In this document: positions 57,257 through 64,000 of the stretch, piece by piece
How the letters are laid out: every line of letters begins with the position of its first letter
How positions within the stretch are numbered: the stretch's first letter is position 1
Assembly: GCF_009857915.1 (NCBI RefSeq)
Contig: NZ_WWCM01000002.1
Location: forward strand, 248,001 to 312,000
DNA from: Duganella qianjiadongensis
GTDB taxonomy: Bacteria; Pseudomonadota; Gammaproteobacteria; Burkholderiales; Burkholderiaceae_D
Direction: 5' to 3'
Length of the DNA stretch: 64,000 bases
Notes under the pieces: generated by a model
The model's database searches: none
The model's input: the letters and a program-made list of their open reading frames with translations, nothing else
Told to the model about the DNA's origin: nothing
Translations under genes and position numbers: made by a program

Positions 57257-59329
57257 ATGACTGAACAAAATCCCCTGCTGGACTTTTCCGGCCTGCCGCG
57301 CTTCGATGCCATCAAGGCCGAACACGTCACGCCTGCTATCGACGCGCTGCTGGCACAGAGCCGTGCCGTGGTGACGCAACTGGAAGCACCGCAAGAGCAA
57401 GTAAGCTGGGACAATTTCGTCGCACCGCTGGAACAGGCGACGGAACTGCTGGGCCGCGCATGGGGCATCGTCAGTCATCTCAACAATGTGGTGGATACGC
57501 CCGAGCTGCGCGCCACCTACAACGAGAACCAGCCCAAAGTCACGGAGTTCTGGACCGCGCTGGGCCAGAACGAAGTGCTGTTCGATAAATACAAGGCGCT
57601 GCGTGCCAGCGCCGGATTTGCCGGCCTGTCGCCGGCACGCCAGCGCATCATCGACAACGCCGTGCGCGACTTCCGCATGGGTGGCGCCGAGCTGCCGCCC
57701 GAGCAGAAACAACGCTACGCCGCCATCCAGGAGCAGCATGCGGCCGTCTCCACGCGCTTCTCGGAAAACGTGCTGGACGCCACCAACGATTTCAAACTGC
57801 TGGTGACCGATGAAGCGGATCTGGCCGGCGTGCCGGCGGATGTGAAAGCGGCCGCACGCGCCGCCGCCGAAAAGGAAGGCAAGGCCGGCTACGAATTCTC
57901 GCTGCACTTCCCTTCCTACTTCCCGCTGCTGCAGTTTGCCGATCAGCGCGCACTGCGCGAGACCATCTACCGCGCCAATGCCACCAAGGCTTCCGATCAG
58001 GCCGAGGGCTTCAGCAAAAAGGACGACTGGGATAACACGGCCAACATCGTTACCCTGCTCAAGCTGCGTGACGAGGAAGCCAAGCTGCTGGGTTACCGCA
58101 ACTTCGCCGAAGTATCGCTGGTGCCGAAAATGGCGCAGTCGCCCGAACAGGTGATCAGCTTCCTCGAAGATCTGGCCCGGCGTGCGCGCCCTTATGCCCA
58201 GCAGGATCTGGATGAACTCAAACAGTTCGCCCGTGAAGAGCTGGGACTGGACGAACTTAAGGCATGGGATATTCCCTACGCATCGGAAAAGCTGCAGGAG
58301 CGCCGCTACGCCTTCTCGGCACAGGAAGTGAAGCAGTACTTCCCTGAACCGAAAGTGGTCGATGGCCTGTTCCGCCTGATCCAGCGCCTGTTCAATGTCG
58401 AAATCAAAACCGACAGCGCACCGGTCTGGCATCCGGACGTGCGCTTCTTCCGCATCGAACGGGCCGGCAAGCTGATCGGCCAGTTCTACCTCGATCTGTA
58501 TGCGCGTGCCGGCAAGAGCGGCGGCGCATGGATGGATGATGCACGGGGCCGCCGCGCCAGCGGCGACAAGGTGCAGACGCCCGTCGCCTACCTCACCTGC
58601 AACTTCACCGAACCTGCCTTGGTTGATGGCGTGGCCCAGCCTTCGCTGTTCACCCATGATGAAGTGATCACCCTGTTCCACGAGTTCGGCCATGGTCTGC
58701 ATCACATGCTGACGGTGGTCGATGAACTGGGCGTATCCGGCATCTCGGGCGTGGAATGGGATGCCGTGGAACTGCCATCGCAATTCATGGAAAACTTCTG
58801 CTGGGAGTGGGACGTGCTCGAACACATGACGGCCCATGCCAGCACCGGTGCGCCGCTGCCGCGCGCCCTGTACGACAAGATGCTGGCGGCCAAGAACTTC
58901 CAGTCCGGCCTGCAGACCCTGCGGCAGGTGGAATTCTCGCTGCTCGATATGCACCTGCACTACGACTACGATGCCAGCGGCAGCCAGTCGGTACAGGAAG
59001 TAATAGACGGCGTACGCCAGCAGTTTGCACTGATCATTCCGCCGGCTTTCAACCGCTTCCAGAATTCCTTCGGCCATATTTTCGCCGGTGGCTATGCCGC
59101 CGGCTACTACAGCTACAAGTGGGCCGAAGTACTGTCTGCCGACGTGTATGCAGCTTTCGAAGAAGCGCAGGCCATCAGCCCTGCTGCCACGGCGGAAACG
59201 GGCAAGCGCTACCTCGAAGAAATCCTGTCCGTGGGCGGCTCGCGGCCGGCGCTGGAATCATTCACGGCCTTCCGTGGCCGCGAACCGAGCATCGACGCTT
59301 TGCTGCGCCACAGCGGCATGGCGGCCTAA
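57257..59329 (+). CDS. prlC: Oligopeptidase A, M3 family
   Basis: 690 aa. The zinc motif FHEFGHGLHHML lies near residue 474, with the third Glu ligand in SGVEWDAVELPSQFMENF about 25 residues later. The N-terminal helical half contains LLDFSGLPRFDAIKAEHVTPAI, the usual start. The cytosolic enzyme degrades short peptides, including cleaved signal peptides. Cotranscribed with folD. Confidence 0.94.
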   Translation: MTEQNPLLDFSGLPRFDAIKAEHVTPAIDALLAQSRAVVTQLEAPQEQVSWDNFVAPLEQATELLGRAWGIVSHLNNVVDTPELRATYNENQPKVTEFWTALGQNEVLFDKYKALRASAGFAGLSPARQRIIDNAVRDFRMGGAELPPEQKQRYAAIQEQHAAVSTRFSENVLDATNDFKLLVTDEADLAGVPADVKAAARAAAEKEGKAGYEFSLHFPSYFPLLQFADQRALRETIYRANATKASDQAEGFSKKDDWDNTANIVTLLKLRDEEAKLLGYRNFAEVSLVPKMAQSPEQVISFLEDLARRARPYAQQDLDELKQFAREELGLDELKAWDIPYASEKLQERRYAFSAQEVKQYFPEPKVVDGLFRLIQRLFNVEIKTDSAPVWHPDVRFFRIERAGKLIGQFYLDLYARAGKSGGAWMDDARGRRASGDKVQTPVAYLTCNFTEPALVDGVAQPSLFTHDEVITLFHEFGHGLHHMLTVVDELGVSGISGVEWDAVELPSQFMENFCWEWDVLEHMTAHASTGAPLPRALYDKMLAAKNFQSGLQTLRQVEFSLLDMHLHYDYDASGSQSVQEVIDGVRQQFALIIPPAFNRFQNSFGHIFAGGYAAGYYSYKWAEVLSADVYAAFEEAQAISPAATAETGKRYLEEILSVGGSRPALESFTAFRGREPSIDALLRHSGMAA

Positions 59330-59388
59330 GCCGCTCGCGGCCAGCGAACGGGGAAAATCGGGCAAATAGCAACCGGAAAAATCGCCCT

Positions 59389-59417
59389 GTGCTAACGCCG
59401 CAACACGGTGTTAGCAC
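59389..59417. repeat. Inverted repeat after prlC
   Basis: GTGCTAACGCCG and CGGTGTTAGCAC (one mismatch) flank CAACA. No T-tract follows. It is the only structure seen in the 294-base gap 59330-59623; no gene was recognised there. Confidence 0.5.
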
Positions 59418-59623
59418 GCACAAAAATCGGCCAAGTCAAGCACCTGAAACCGGCGCGCACGGTAGCAAAAGCGATGCCAGCGCACTCGCCGTTTTTCCCT
59501 TACACTGGTCGTTCGCCCTGTTGCAAAGCGCCGGATTTTTACCTGCTGGCAGGGGCACCAGAACGGTGCGCCAGAGCGCAATCAGATCTGAATAAAGCCT
59601 GAAAAATCATCCCAGATAGCCCC

Positions 59624-60049
59624 ATGACCCGCATCGACTTTCACACCAATGTGCCGGACAAAATCGCCTACGCCTGCCGGCTAGTGCGCAAAGCCCGCTC
59701 GGCCCAGCACAAGGTCGTGCTGATGACCGAAGATAGCGCCCAGCTAGCCGAACTTGACGAGGCAATGTGGACTTTTTCCGCCACCGACTTCCTGCCCCAC
59801 GTAGCCGCCAGCGATGCGCTGGCCACGCAGACGCCGGTGCTGCTGACGGACAACGATGCGGCAGAATTACCACACCGCGAATTATTAATTAATCTGTCGC
59901 GCCGCACGCCGGCCACGCTGGACCAGTTTGCGCGCGTGATAGAAATCATTTCCTCCGACGAGGAAGATGCGGCCGCTGGCCGCAAGCGCTACAGCGCCTA
60001 CAAGCAGCAAGCCTATCCACTCACCCACTTTGTCACAGGAAAATCATGA
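59624..60049 (+). CDS. holC: DNA polymerase III chi subunit
   Basis: 141 aa. The chi-like start MTRIDFHTNVPDKIAYACRLVRKA and the middle motif MWTFSATDFLPHV fit HolC, as do VLLTDN and the C-terminal KQQAYPLTHF. Chi links the clamp loader to single-stranded DNA-binding protein in the replisome. Its stop overlaps the next start (ATGA). Confidence 0.92.
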   Translation: MTRIDFHTNVPDKIAYACRLVRKARSAQHKVVLMTEDSAQLAELDEAMWTFSATDFLPHVAASDALATQTPVLLTDNDAAELPHRELLINLSRRTPATLDQFARVIEIISSDEEDAAAGRKRYSAYKQQAYPLTHFVTGKS

Positions 60050-60441
60050 GCCAAGCACCATCATTTGATGCCAGCATCCCTGTCTTGACGGAAGTAATGA
60101 AGGTCGACACCCTGAGCGACGACCTGCTACCGGGGGAGAGCGCCCCGCCCCGTCGTGCCGAGCTGGCGGCACAACTGGAAGAAGATGCCATCGAAAACTG
60201 GACCGATGCGGAATGGGAAGCCATGGAACACCGCTTATCGAGCCGCATCATGCAGCGCCTGCTCTCGCGCGTCGATTTCGTACTCGAGCAGCGCATCAAG
60301 GACAGCATGGCCGAGGTGCTCAACCACGCCCTGCGCGACCTGACCAATGAAGTCCGCGTGGGCCTGCACGACACTATCGAAAAAATCGTTGCCCGCGCAG
60401 TGACGCAGGAACTCATCCACTTGCAAGCGCGCAAGAAGTAA
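60046..60441 (+). CDS. DUF2486-like protein, coupled to holC
   Basis: 131 aa, acidic N-terminus (FDASIPVLTEVMKVDTL), then helical and charged: WTDAEWEAMEHRLSSRIMQRLLSRVDFVLEQRIKDSM. The opening motif resembles the DUF2486 family often found behind holC in Burkholderiales, as I recall it. The four-base overlap with holC suggests coupling. Function unknown; a helical, possibly oligomeric cytoplasmic protein. Confidence 0.7.
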   Translation: MSQAPSFDASIPVLTEVMKVDTLSDDLLPGESAPPRRAELAAQLEEDAIENWTDAEWEAMEHRLSSRIMQRLLSRVDFVLEQRIKDSMAEVLNHALRDLTNEVRVGLHDTIEKIVARAVTQELIHLQARKK

Positions 60442-60666
60442 GCCTGCTAAATAGCCCCTCGCGGCTGCCGGTAGATGCCCGCCATGGTGCATCTACCGCC
60501 CTACTCCAGAGCAAACCTGCCTCGCCGCAGGGCATGCTCTGCGAAATCCCCACACTGCTGCAATCTTTCCTATCCGTCATGCATATTTTGTTGTACGGTA
60601 TGGCTCTTGCAGAAAATTCTGCCGCGTCCGCGCACCATGTCGCTATTCAACCATTGGAGAATGTAT

Positions 60667-61809
60667 ATGCTGTTCAAGACTAGGTTCATGCCGCTCGCCA
60701 TTGCTCTGGCTTTTGCTACGGGCGCTCAGGCGCAGGAAGTGATCAAGCTCGGTCACGTTGCCCCCGTTTCCGGCCCGTCGGCCCACCTCGGCAAGGACAA
60801 TGAAAACGGCGCCAAGATGGCGGTGGAAGAACTGAACGCGAAAGGCATCAAGATAGCGGGAAAACCCGTCAAGTTCACGCTGATGCTAGAAGATGACGGC
60901 GGCGATCCGAAACAGGGCACGGCCGTGGCGCAGAAACTGGTTGATGCCAAAGTGCAGGGCGTGATCGGCCACCTGAATTCCGGCACCTCGATTCCGGCCT
61001 CGAAAATCTACCATGACGCCGGCATTCCGCAGATTTCACCTGCCACCACCCAGACCAAATACACCCAGCAGGGCTTTAACTCGGTGTTCCGCGTGGTGGC
61101 CAATGACGCCAAGCTGGGCGGCACGCTGGGCGCCTATGCCGTCAACAAACTGGGCATCAAGAAAATCGCCGTGATCGATGACCGCACCGCTTACGGTCAG
61201 GGCGTAGCCGACGAATTCATCAAGGGCGCCAAGAAAGCCGGCGCCGGCGTGCAGATCGTCGCCAAGGAATTCACCACTGACAAGGCCACCGATTTCAACG
61301 CCATCCTCACCACCATCAAGGCCAAGAATCCTGATCTGGTGTTCTTCGGCGGCATGGACTCGGTAGGCGGCCCGCTGCTGCGCCAGATGAAGGCTCTGGG
61401 CATCAAGGCGCGCTACATGGGCGGCGACGGCATGTGCACGGAAGCGCTGCCCAAGCTGGCAGGCGAAGGTGCTGCCAATGAAATGGTGGTGTGCGCCGAA
61501 GCAGGCGGCGTGACACCCGAGCTGCAGAAAAATATGGACGACTTCGTCGCCCGCTACAAGAAAAAATACAACGCCGATGTGCAGCTGTATGCTCCGTATG
61601 TGTATGACTCGGTGATGACCATGGCCGCTGCCATGCAGCAGGCCAACTCGGCCGAGCCCGCCAAGTATCTGCCTGTGCTGCAAAAAATCCAGCATCAGGG
61701 CGTGACGGGCATGATCATGTTCGACAGCAAGGGCGACATCAAGGATGGCGCACTGACCCTGTTCACCTACAAGGACAACAAGAAAACCAAAATGGAAGTG
61801 ATCAAATAG
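60667..61809 (+). CDS. livK: Branched-chain amino acid-binding protein
   Basis: 380 aa from the ATG at 60667, with GGAGA at seven bases; an in-frame ATG at 60661 overlaps that site. Signal peptide about 1-22 ending GAQAQE. The Leu/Ile/Val-binding fold is plain: IKLGHVAPVSGPSAHLGKDNENGAKMAVEELNAKG, VQGVIGHLNSGTSIPASKIY and IAVIDDRTAYGQGVADEF. It probably feeds the LivHMGF transporter encoded at 15-18.7 kb. The symbol is by similarity; other amino acids or short amides are possible ligands. Confidence 0.88.
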   Translation: MLFKTRFMPLAIALAFATGAQAQEVIKLGHVAPVSGPSAHLGKDNENGAKMAVEELNAKGIKIAGKPVKFTLMLEDDGGDPKQGTAVAQKLVDAKVQGVIGHLNSGTSIPASKIYHDAGIPQISPATTQTKYTQQGFNSVFRVVANDAKLGGTLGAYAVNKLGIKKIAVIDDRTAYGQGVADEFIKGAKKAGAGVQIVAKEFTTDKATDFNAILTTIKAKNPDLVFFGGMDSVGGPLLRQMKALGIKARYMGGDGMCTEALPKLAGEGAANEMVVCAEAGGVTPELQKNMDDFVARYKKKYNADVQLYAPYVYDSVMTMAAAMQQANSAEPAKYLPVLQKIQHQGVTGMIMFDSKGDIKDGALTLFTYKDNKKTKMEVIK

Positions 61810-61879
61810 GCATACATAGGGCCGGCTACCACCGGCCCTGAACTTGCTCAGGCTGCCGAGCAGCCTCGCGCAAAGCAAG

Positions 61880-62806
61880 CTAATCCCACACGGCCCGTCC
61901 GGGCTTCTGGCTATAAGTCAGGTCACCGATGTAGTTGTCCAGCTGAGCATGCGGATCTCGCATGAACTGGGCGACCCGCTTCTGCGCATGGAAAACGATG
62001 CCTAATGCGCGCAGAAATTCTCCAATATTCTTGAGCTGATCATCACCATAATAGGATTGATAGATCGCAATCAATGCCTGCCGCTCGTCATGAGCTTTTG
62101 CCTGCTGAATCTGCCCAAAGGGAACACAGCTAATGCCCGGGTGATCAACCAGTTTGAAGTCGAGCATATAGCAGCGTATGCGCGAGAGGCTGATGTCATG
62201 ATAAATGTAGCCGGCCTGATGGAACGACTTTAAATTGCGCAGAAATGCAATCGCGCGGCTCGATACCTCCCAGCCAGACCGGCGCGTGCACTCCAGACTT
62301 TCCCCGGGACGCAGAGCTAGCGCGCCTGCTGTTCCTTGAAGAAGCTCGAAACTGCCTAGCGTCTCCTTGCTAAGCGATGGCAAGGGCACGCATTGCTCCA
62401 ATTCAGCTAGCAATGGGGAGTGCCTGAATTCCTGCAAGCGCGTCTGCGCCAGTTTCACCAGCTTCGCACATGCTTCCGGGCTAAGTGCTGCAACCATCGC
62501 CCTGGCCTGCTCTGGTGTAGCGGCAGACAACTTGAGTTTTTCCAGCGCTATCTGACCCGCATCGTCGTGGTCATAGCAGGCATTCCAGCGTCCGGCTGCA
62601 CGCATGGCGCGCGTTGCATCATCGCTAAAGGCACAGCGCACGCGGCCCAGCAGGTTCCAGCGCGGCGGCGGCTGGTAGTTAGCGCAACGGGCATGATCAG
62701 ATGAGGCGGTAGCACAGCGCTGTTGCGCCCACTTAGGGGCATCAGTACGCAGCGACTGACGGGAGAGTGCATAGCCGAAACGAAGGACGTGAGACAGAGT
62801 GGGCAT
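61880..62806 (-). CDS. Hypothetical protein with protein-kinase-like motif
   Basis: 308 aa from the ATG at 62806 (MPTLSHVLRFGYALSRQ). A terminator hairpin at 62935-62972 rules out longer versions. Residues about 185-225 read FLRNLKSFHQAGYIYHDISLSRIRCYMLDFKLVDH in short pieces: YIYHDIS resembles a kinase catalytic loop and MLDFKLVD a DFG-like segment. HRD is reduced to HD, and the usual Asn is replaced by Arg. The N-terminal half (about 20-80) has several Cys and Trp residues and no match. Not recognised further; catalytic activity is uncertain. Confidence 0.65.
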   Translation of the reverse strand: MPTLSHVLRFGYALSRQSLRTDAPKWAQQRCATASSDHARCANYQPPPRWNLLGRVRCAFSDDATRAMRAAGRWNACYDHDDAGQIALEKLKLSAATPEQARAMVAALSPEACAKLVKLAQTRLQEFRHSPLLAELEQCVPLPSLSKETLGSFELLQGTAGALALRPGESLECTRRSGWEVSSRAIAFLRNLKSFHQAGYIYHDISLSRIRCYMLDFKLVDHPGISCVPFGQIQQAKAHDERQALIAIYQSYYGDDQLKNIGEFLRALGIVFHAQKRVAQFMRDPHAQLDNYIGDLTYSQKPGRAVWD

Positions 62807-62934
62807 GGAGAAAATTGCCTGAGTAGTGGGTAAGTACAGAATCGCTTGCCGAATGAGTAACCCAAACCTGTCTGAAGTTCCTCCGTCCTGCCCCAAAAAA
62901 AATACTGCCGCTATCATCACCCCGTGTTGAAATG

Positions 62935-62972
62935 AAAAGGGCCGGACTCTGTGCAATACAGAATCCGGCCCC
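62935..62972 (-). terminator. Terminator of the cytochrome c gene
   Basis: On the minus strand: GGGCCGGATTCTGT pairs with ACAGAGTCCGGCCC (one mismatch), followed by TTTT. It lies 70-110 bases past the cytochrome stop. Confidence 0.8.
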
Positions 62973-63044
62973 TGCACGCCTGACCGACCTTCCCGCGCAG
63001 CGGGATCAGATCAAATCAGCGCGTTGCTGCTTTTCGAGCAAAGC

Positions 63045-63365
63045 TTATTTTTGCGACAGCACCCATTTCACCAGAGTTTTGGCTTCGGCTTCGTTCACTT
63101 GCGGGTTAGCTGGCATAGGGATAGCGCCCCAGGTGCCCGAACCACCCTTGAGTACTTTGGCAACCAGCTTGCCTTCGGCATCTTTCTGGCCAGCGTATTT
63201 AGCAGCGACATCTTTGTAGGCAGGACCTACCAGTTTGGTGGCAACTGCGTGGCAAGCCAGGCAGTTTTTGGCTTTCGCCAGATCCAGACCTGCATCAGCC
63301 ATAGCAGCTTGCGAAGCAAAAGCCGAAGCCAGAACCAGCCCAGCCATCATTACGTTACGTTTCAT
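63045..63365 (-). CDS. Small cytochrome c (c-551/c8 type)
   Basis: 106 aa from the ATG at 63365. Signal peptide about 1-22 (ASQAAMADA). The heme site CLACH lies near residue 35 and the axial Met near 84 (WGAIPMPAN). The pattern, length and LVGPAYKDVAAKYAG match class I cytochromes c of the c-551/c8 group, periplasmic electron carriers. The partner oxidase or nitrite reductase is not nearby. Confidence 0.93.
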   Translation of the reverse strand: MKRNVMMAGLVLASAFASQAAMADAGLDLAKAKNCLACHAVATKLVGPAYKDVAAKYAGQKDAEGKLVAKVLKGGSGTWGAIPMPANPQVNEAEAKTLVKWVLSQK

Positions 63366-63538
63366 CGTTTTCTCCAGTTGAGTACTAAGCAATTCTATGG
63401 GCCATTCTACCGTGTTTTCGCCTGTTGCTATTAACGTTGGTAGCGGTTTCGACGTTGACGCCACACTTAAAAACACCTTTCAAATTTCCACAGGGAAAGT
63501 ACAATACTTTGTAAGATGGCGTATCGGAGAACTAAGTC

Positions 63539-63763
63539 ATGCCACTGATCCTGTTGATCGCCGCGCTGTGCGGTTTACGCTATTTCGAAGTGTGGCGCTT
63601 TGCCACGCTATCGTGGTGGTGGGTAGGCGCGCTGATGCTGTTCGCCTTCATCTGGTTCGAATGGCTGGAGCCCTTGCTGGGACTGGACAAACGCAAAGCC
63701 CATAACGAAGACGAGCAACGCCGCAAGGCCCGCGTTGCCAAGGAGTTCGATACAAAAAAATAA
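63539..63763 (+). CDS. Small Trp-rich membrane protein (TIGR04438-like)
   Basis: 74 aa. Two hydrophobic helices (about 1-16 and 26-48) are rich in Trp and Phe (WRFATLSWWWVGALMLFAFIWFEWLEP), and a charged tail follows (KRKAHNEDEQRRKARVAKEF). The pattern matches the 'small Trp-rich protein' family of Burkholderiales as I recall it. Function unknown. Confidence 0.82.
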   Translation: MPLILLIAALCGLRYFEVWRFATLSWWWVGALMLFAFIWFEWLEPLLGLDKRKAHNEDEQRRKARVAKEFDTKK

Positions 63764-63786
63764 TCCCGCTCCGGATGGAGCGGGAT
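63754..63786 (-). terminator. Terminator of ilvD
   Basis: ATCCCGCTCC and GGAGCGGGAT around GGAT; on the minus strand it is followed by TTATTTTTTTG. It overlaps the last codons of the small Trp-rich gene. Confidence 0.82.
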
Positions 63787-63808
63787 GCAGGCGTTCAGAC
63801 AGACAGAA

Positions 63809-64000
63809 TTAGCGCTTGATCTGCGACAGGTCGCGCACTGCGCCACGATCGGCCGACGTAGTCAGCGCAGCATAGGCCTGCAGCGCTTGCGATACATAGC
63901 GCTGGCGGTCCACCGGCTTCCATGCGGCATCGCCACGGGCATCCATCGCCACCCGGCGCGCGGCCAGTTCGGTGTCGCTGATGCGCAGGCTGATGCTACG
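63809..64000 (-). CDS. ilvD: Dihydroxy-acid dehydratase, C-terminal end (start outside window)
   Basis: The minus-strand frame is open to base 64000 and ends with TAA at 63809. The 63 residues include [54 protein letters not shown] in pieces, which is the conserved IlvD tail. The enzyme makes 2-oxo acids for valine and isoleucine. Only the last tenth of the protein is visible. Confidence 0.93.
   Translation of the reverse strand, partial: RSISLRISDTELAARRVAMDARGDAAWKPVDRQRYVSQALQAYAALTTSADRGAVRDLSQIKR

Noticed and set aside
59408..59602. Short open frame in the gap between prlC and holC
   Set aside because: No ribosome binding site; it overlaps an inverted repeat and has an implausible composition.

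Overview
The window looks like chromosomal DNA from a betaproteobacterium of the Burkholderiales, most likely the family Oxalobacteraceae (Massilia/Duganella/Janthinobacterium-like); the genus cannot be fixed from sequence alone. The grounds are high GC, a phasin gene, two PEP-CTERM surface proteins, holC followed by a DUF2486-like gene, a TIGR04438-type small Trp-rich protein, and a dihydrolipoyl dehydrogenase carrying its own lipoyl domain next to aceE and aceF. Almost all of it is core housekeeping sequence. The clear mobile feature is one intact insertion sequence.

Layout. 1-2.8 kb: the 3' end of a TonB-dependent receptor and a chemoreceptor. 3.0-10 kb: a sulfate assimilation region on the minus strand (sbp, a small serine hydrolase, a 1-Cys peroxiredoxin, a TSUP-family exporter, cysT-cysW-cysA, and a CysB-like regulator overlapping cysA). 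10-14 kb: dgkA, an IclR regulator, pbpG, a nitroreductase and an EamA exporter. 14.3-14.9 kb: a phasin with a symmetrical operator pair around its promoter. 15-18.7 kb: livHMGF, whose likely binding protein livK sits apart at 60.7 kb. 19-21.7 kb: ispH-fkpB, radC, rpmB-rpmG. 22-31.5 kb: a PEP-CTERM protein, fatty acid desaturase, MscS channel, RsmB-type methyltransferase, purN, orphan barstar, glycine-zipper protein, spermidine-synthase-like protein and a stand-alone GspE/PilB ATPase.

31.57-33.05 kb: an ISNCY/IS1202-like element flanked by a 16-bp direct repeat. Its right repeat ends on the -35 box of a tRNA-Lys(TTT) gene. 33.4-42.3 kb: peptidases and periplasmic proteins (solute-binding protein, PhzF, S9 peptidase, trypsin-like PEP-CTERM protease, BON-domain protein with cysteine loops, two Zn-peptidase-like proteins). 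42.4-47.5 kb: a tripartite EmrAB-NodT drug efflux operon with a divergent TetR regulator. 47.5-50 kb: a small protein, an M20 peptidase and an AbrB/PIN toxin-antitoxin pair. 50-56 kb: the pyruvate dehydrogenase operon aceE-aceF-lpdA. 56.4-64 kb: folD-prlC, holC-DUF2486, livK, a kinase-like orphan, a cytochrome c, the small Trp-rich protein and the 3' end of ilvD.

No wholly new multigene system was found. The signals most worth a second look are: the IS placed against the tRNA-Lys promoter and the imperfect pairing of that tRNA; a motif shared by the sbp and cysT promoters; a hairpin that would hide the ribosome binding site of the TSUP gene; promoter-associated repeats at iclR and phaP; a kinase-like orphan; and a BON protein with three equal cysteine loops.
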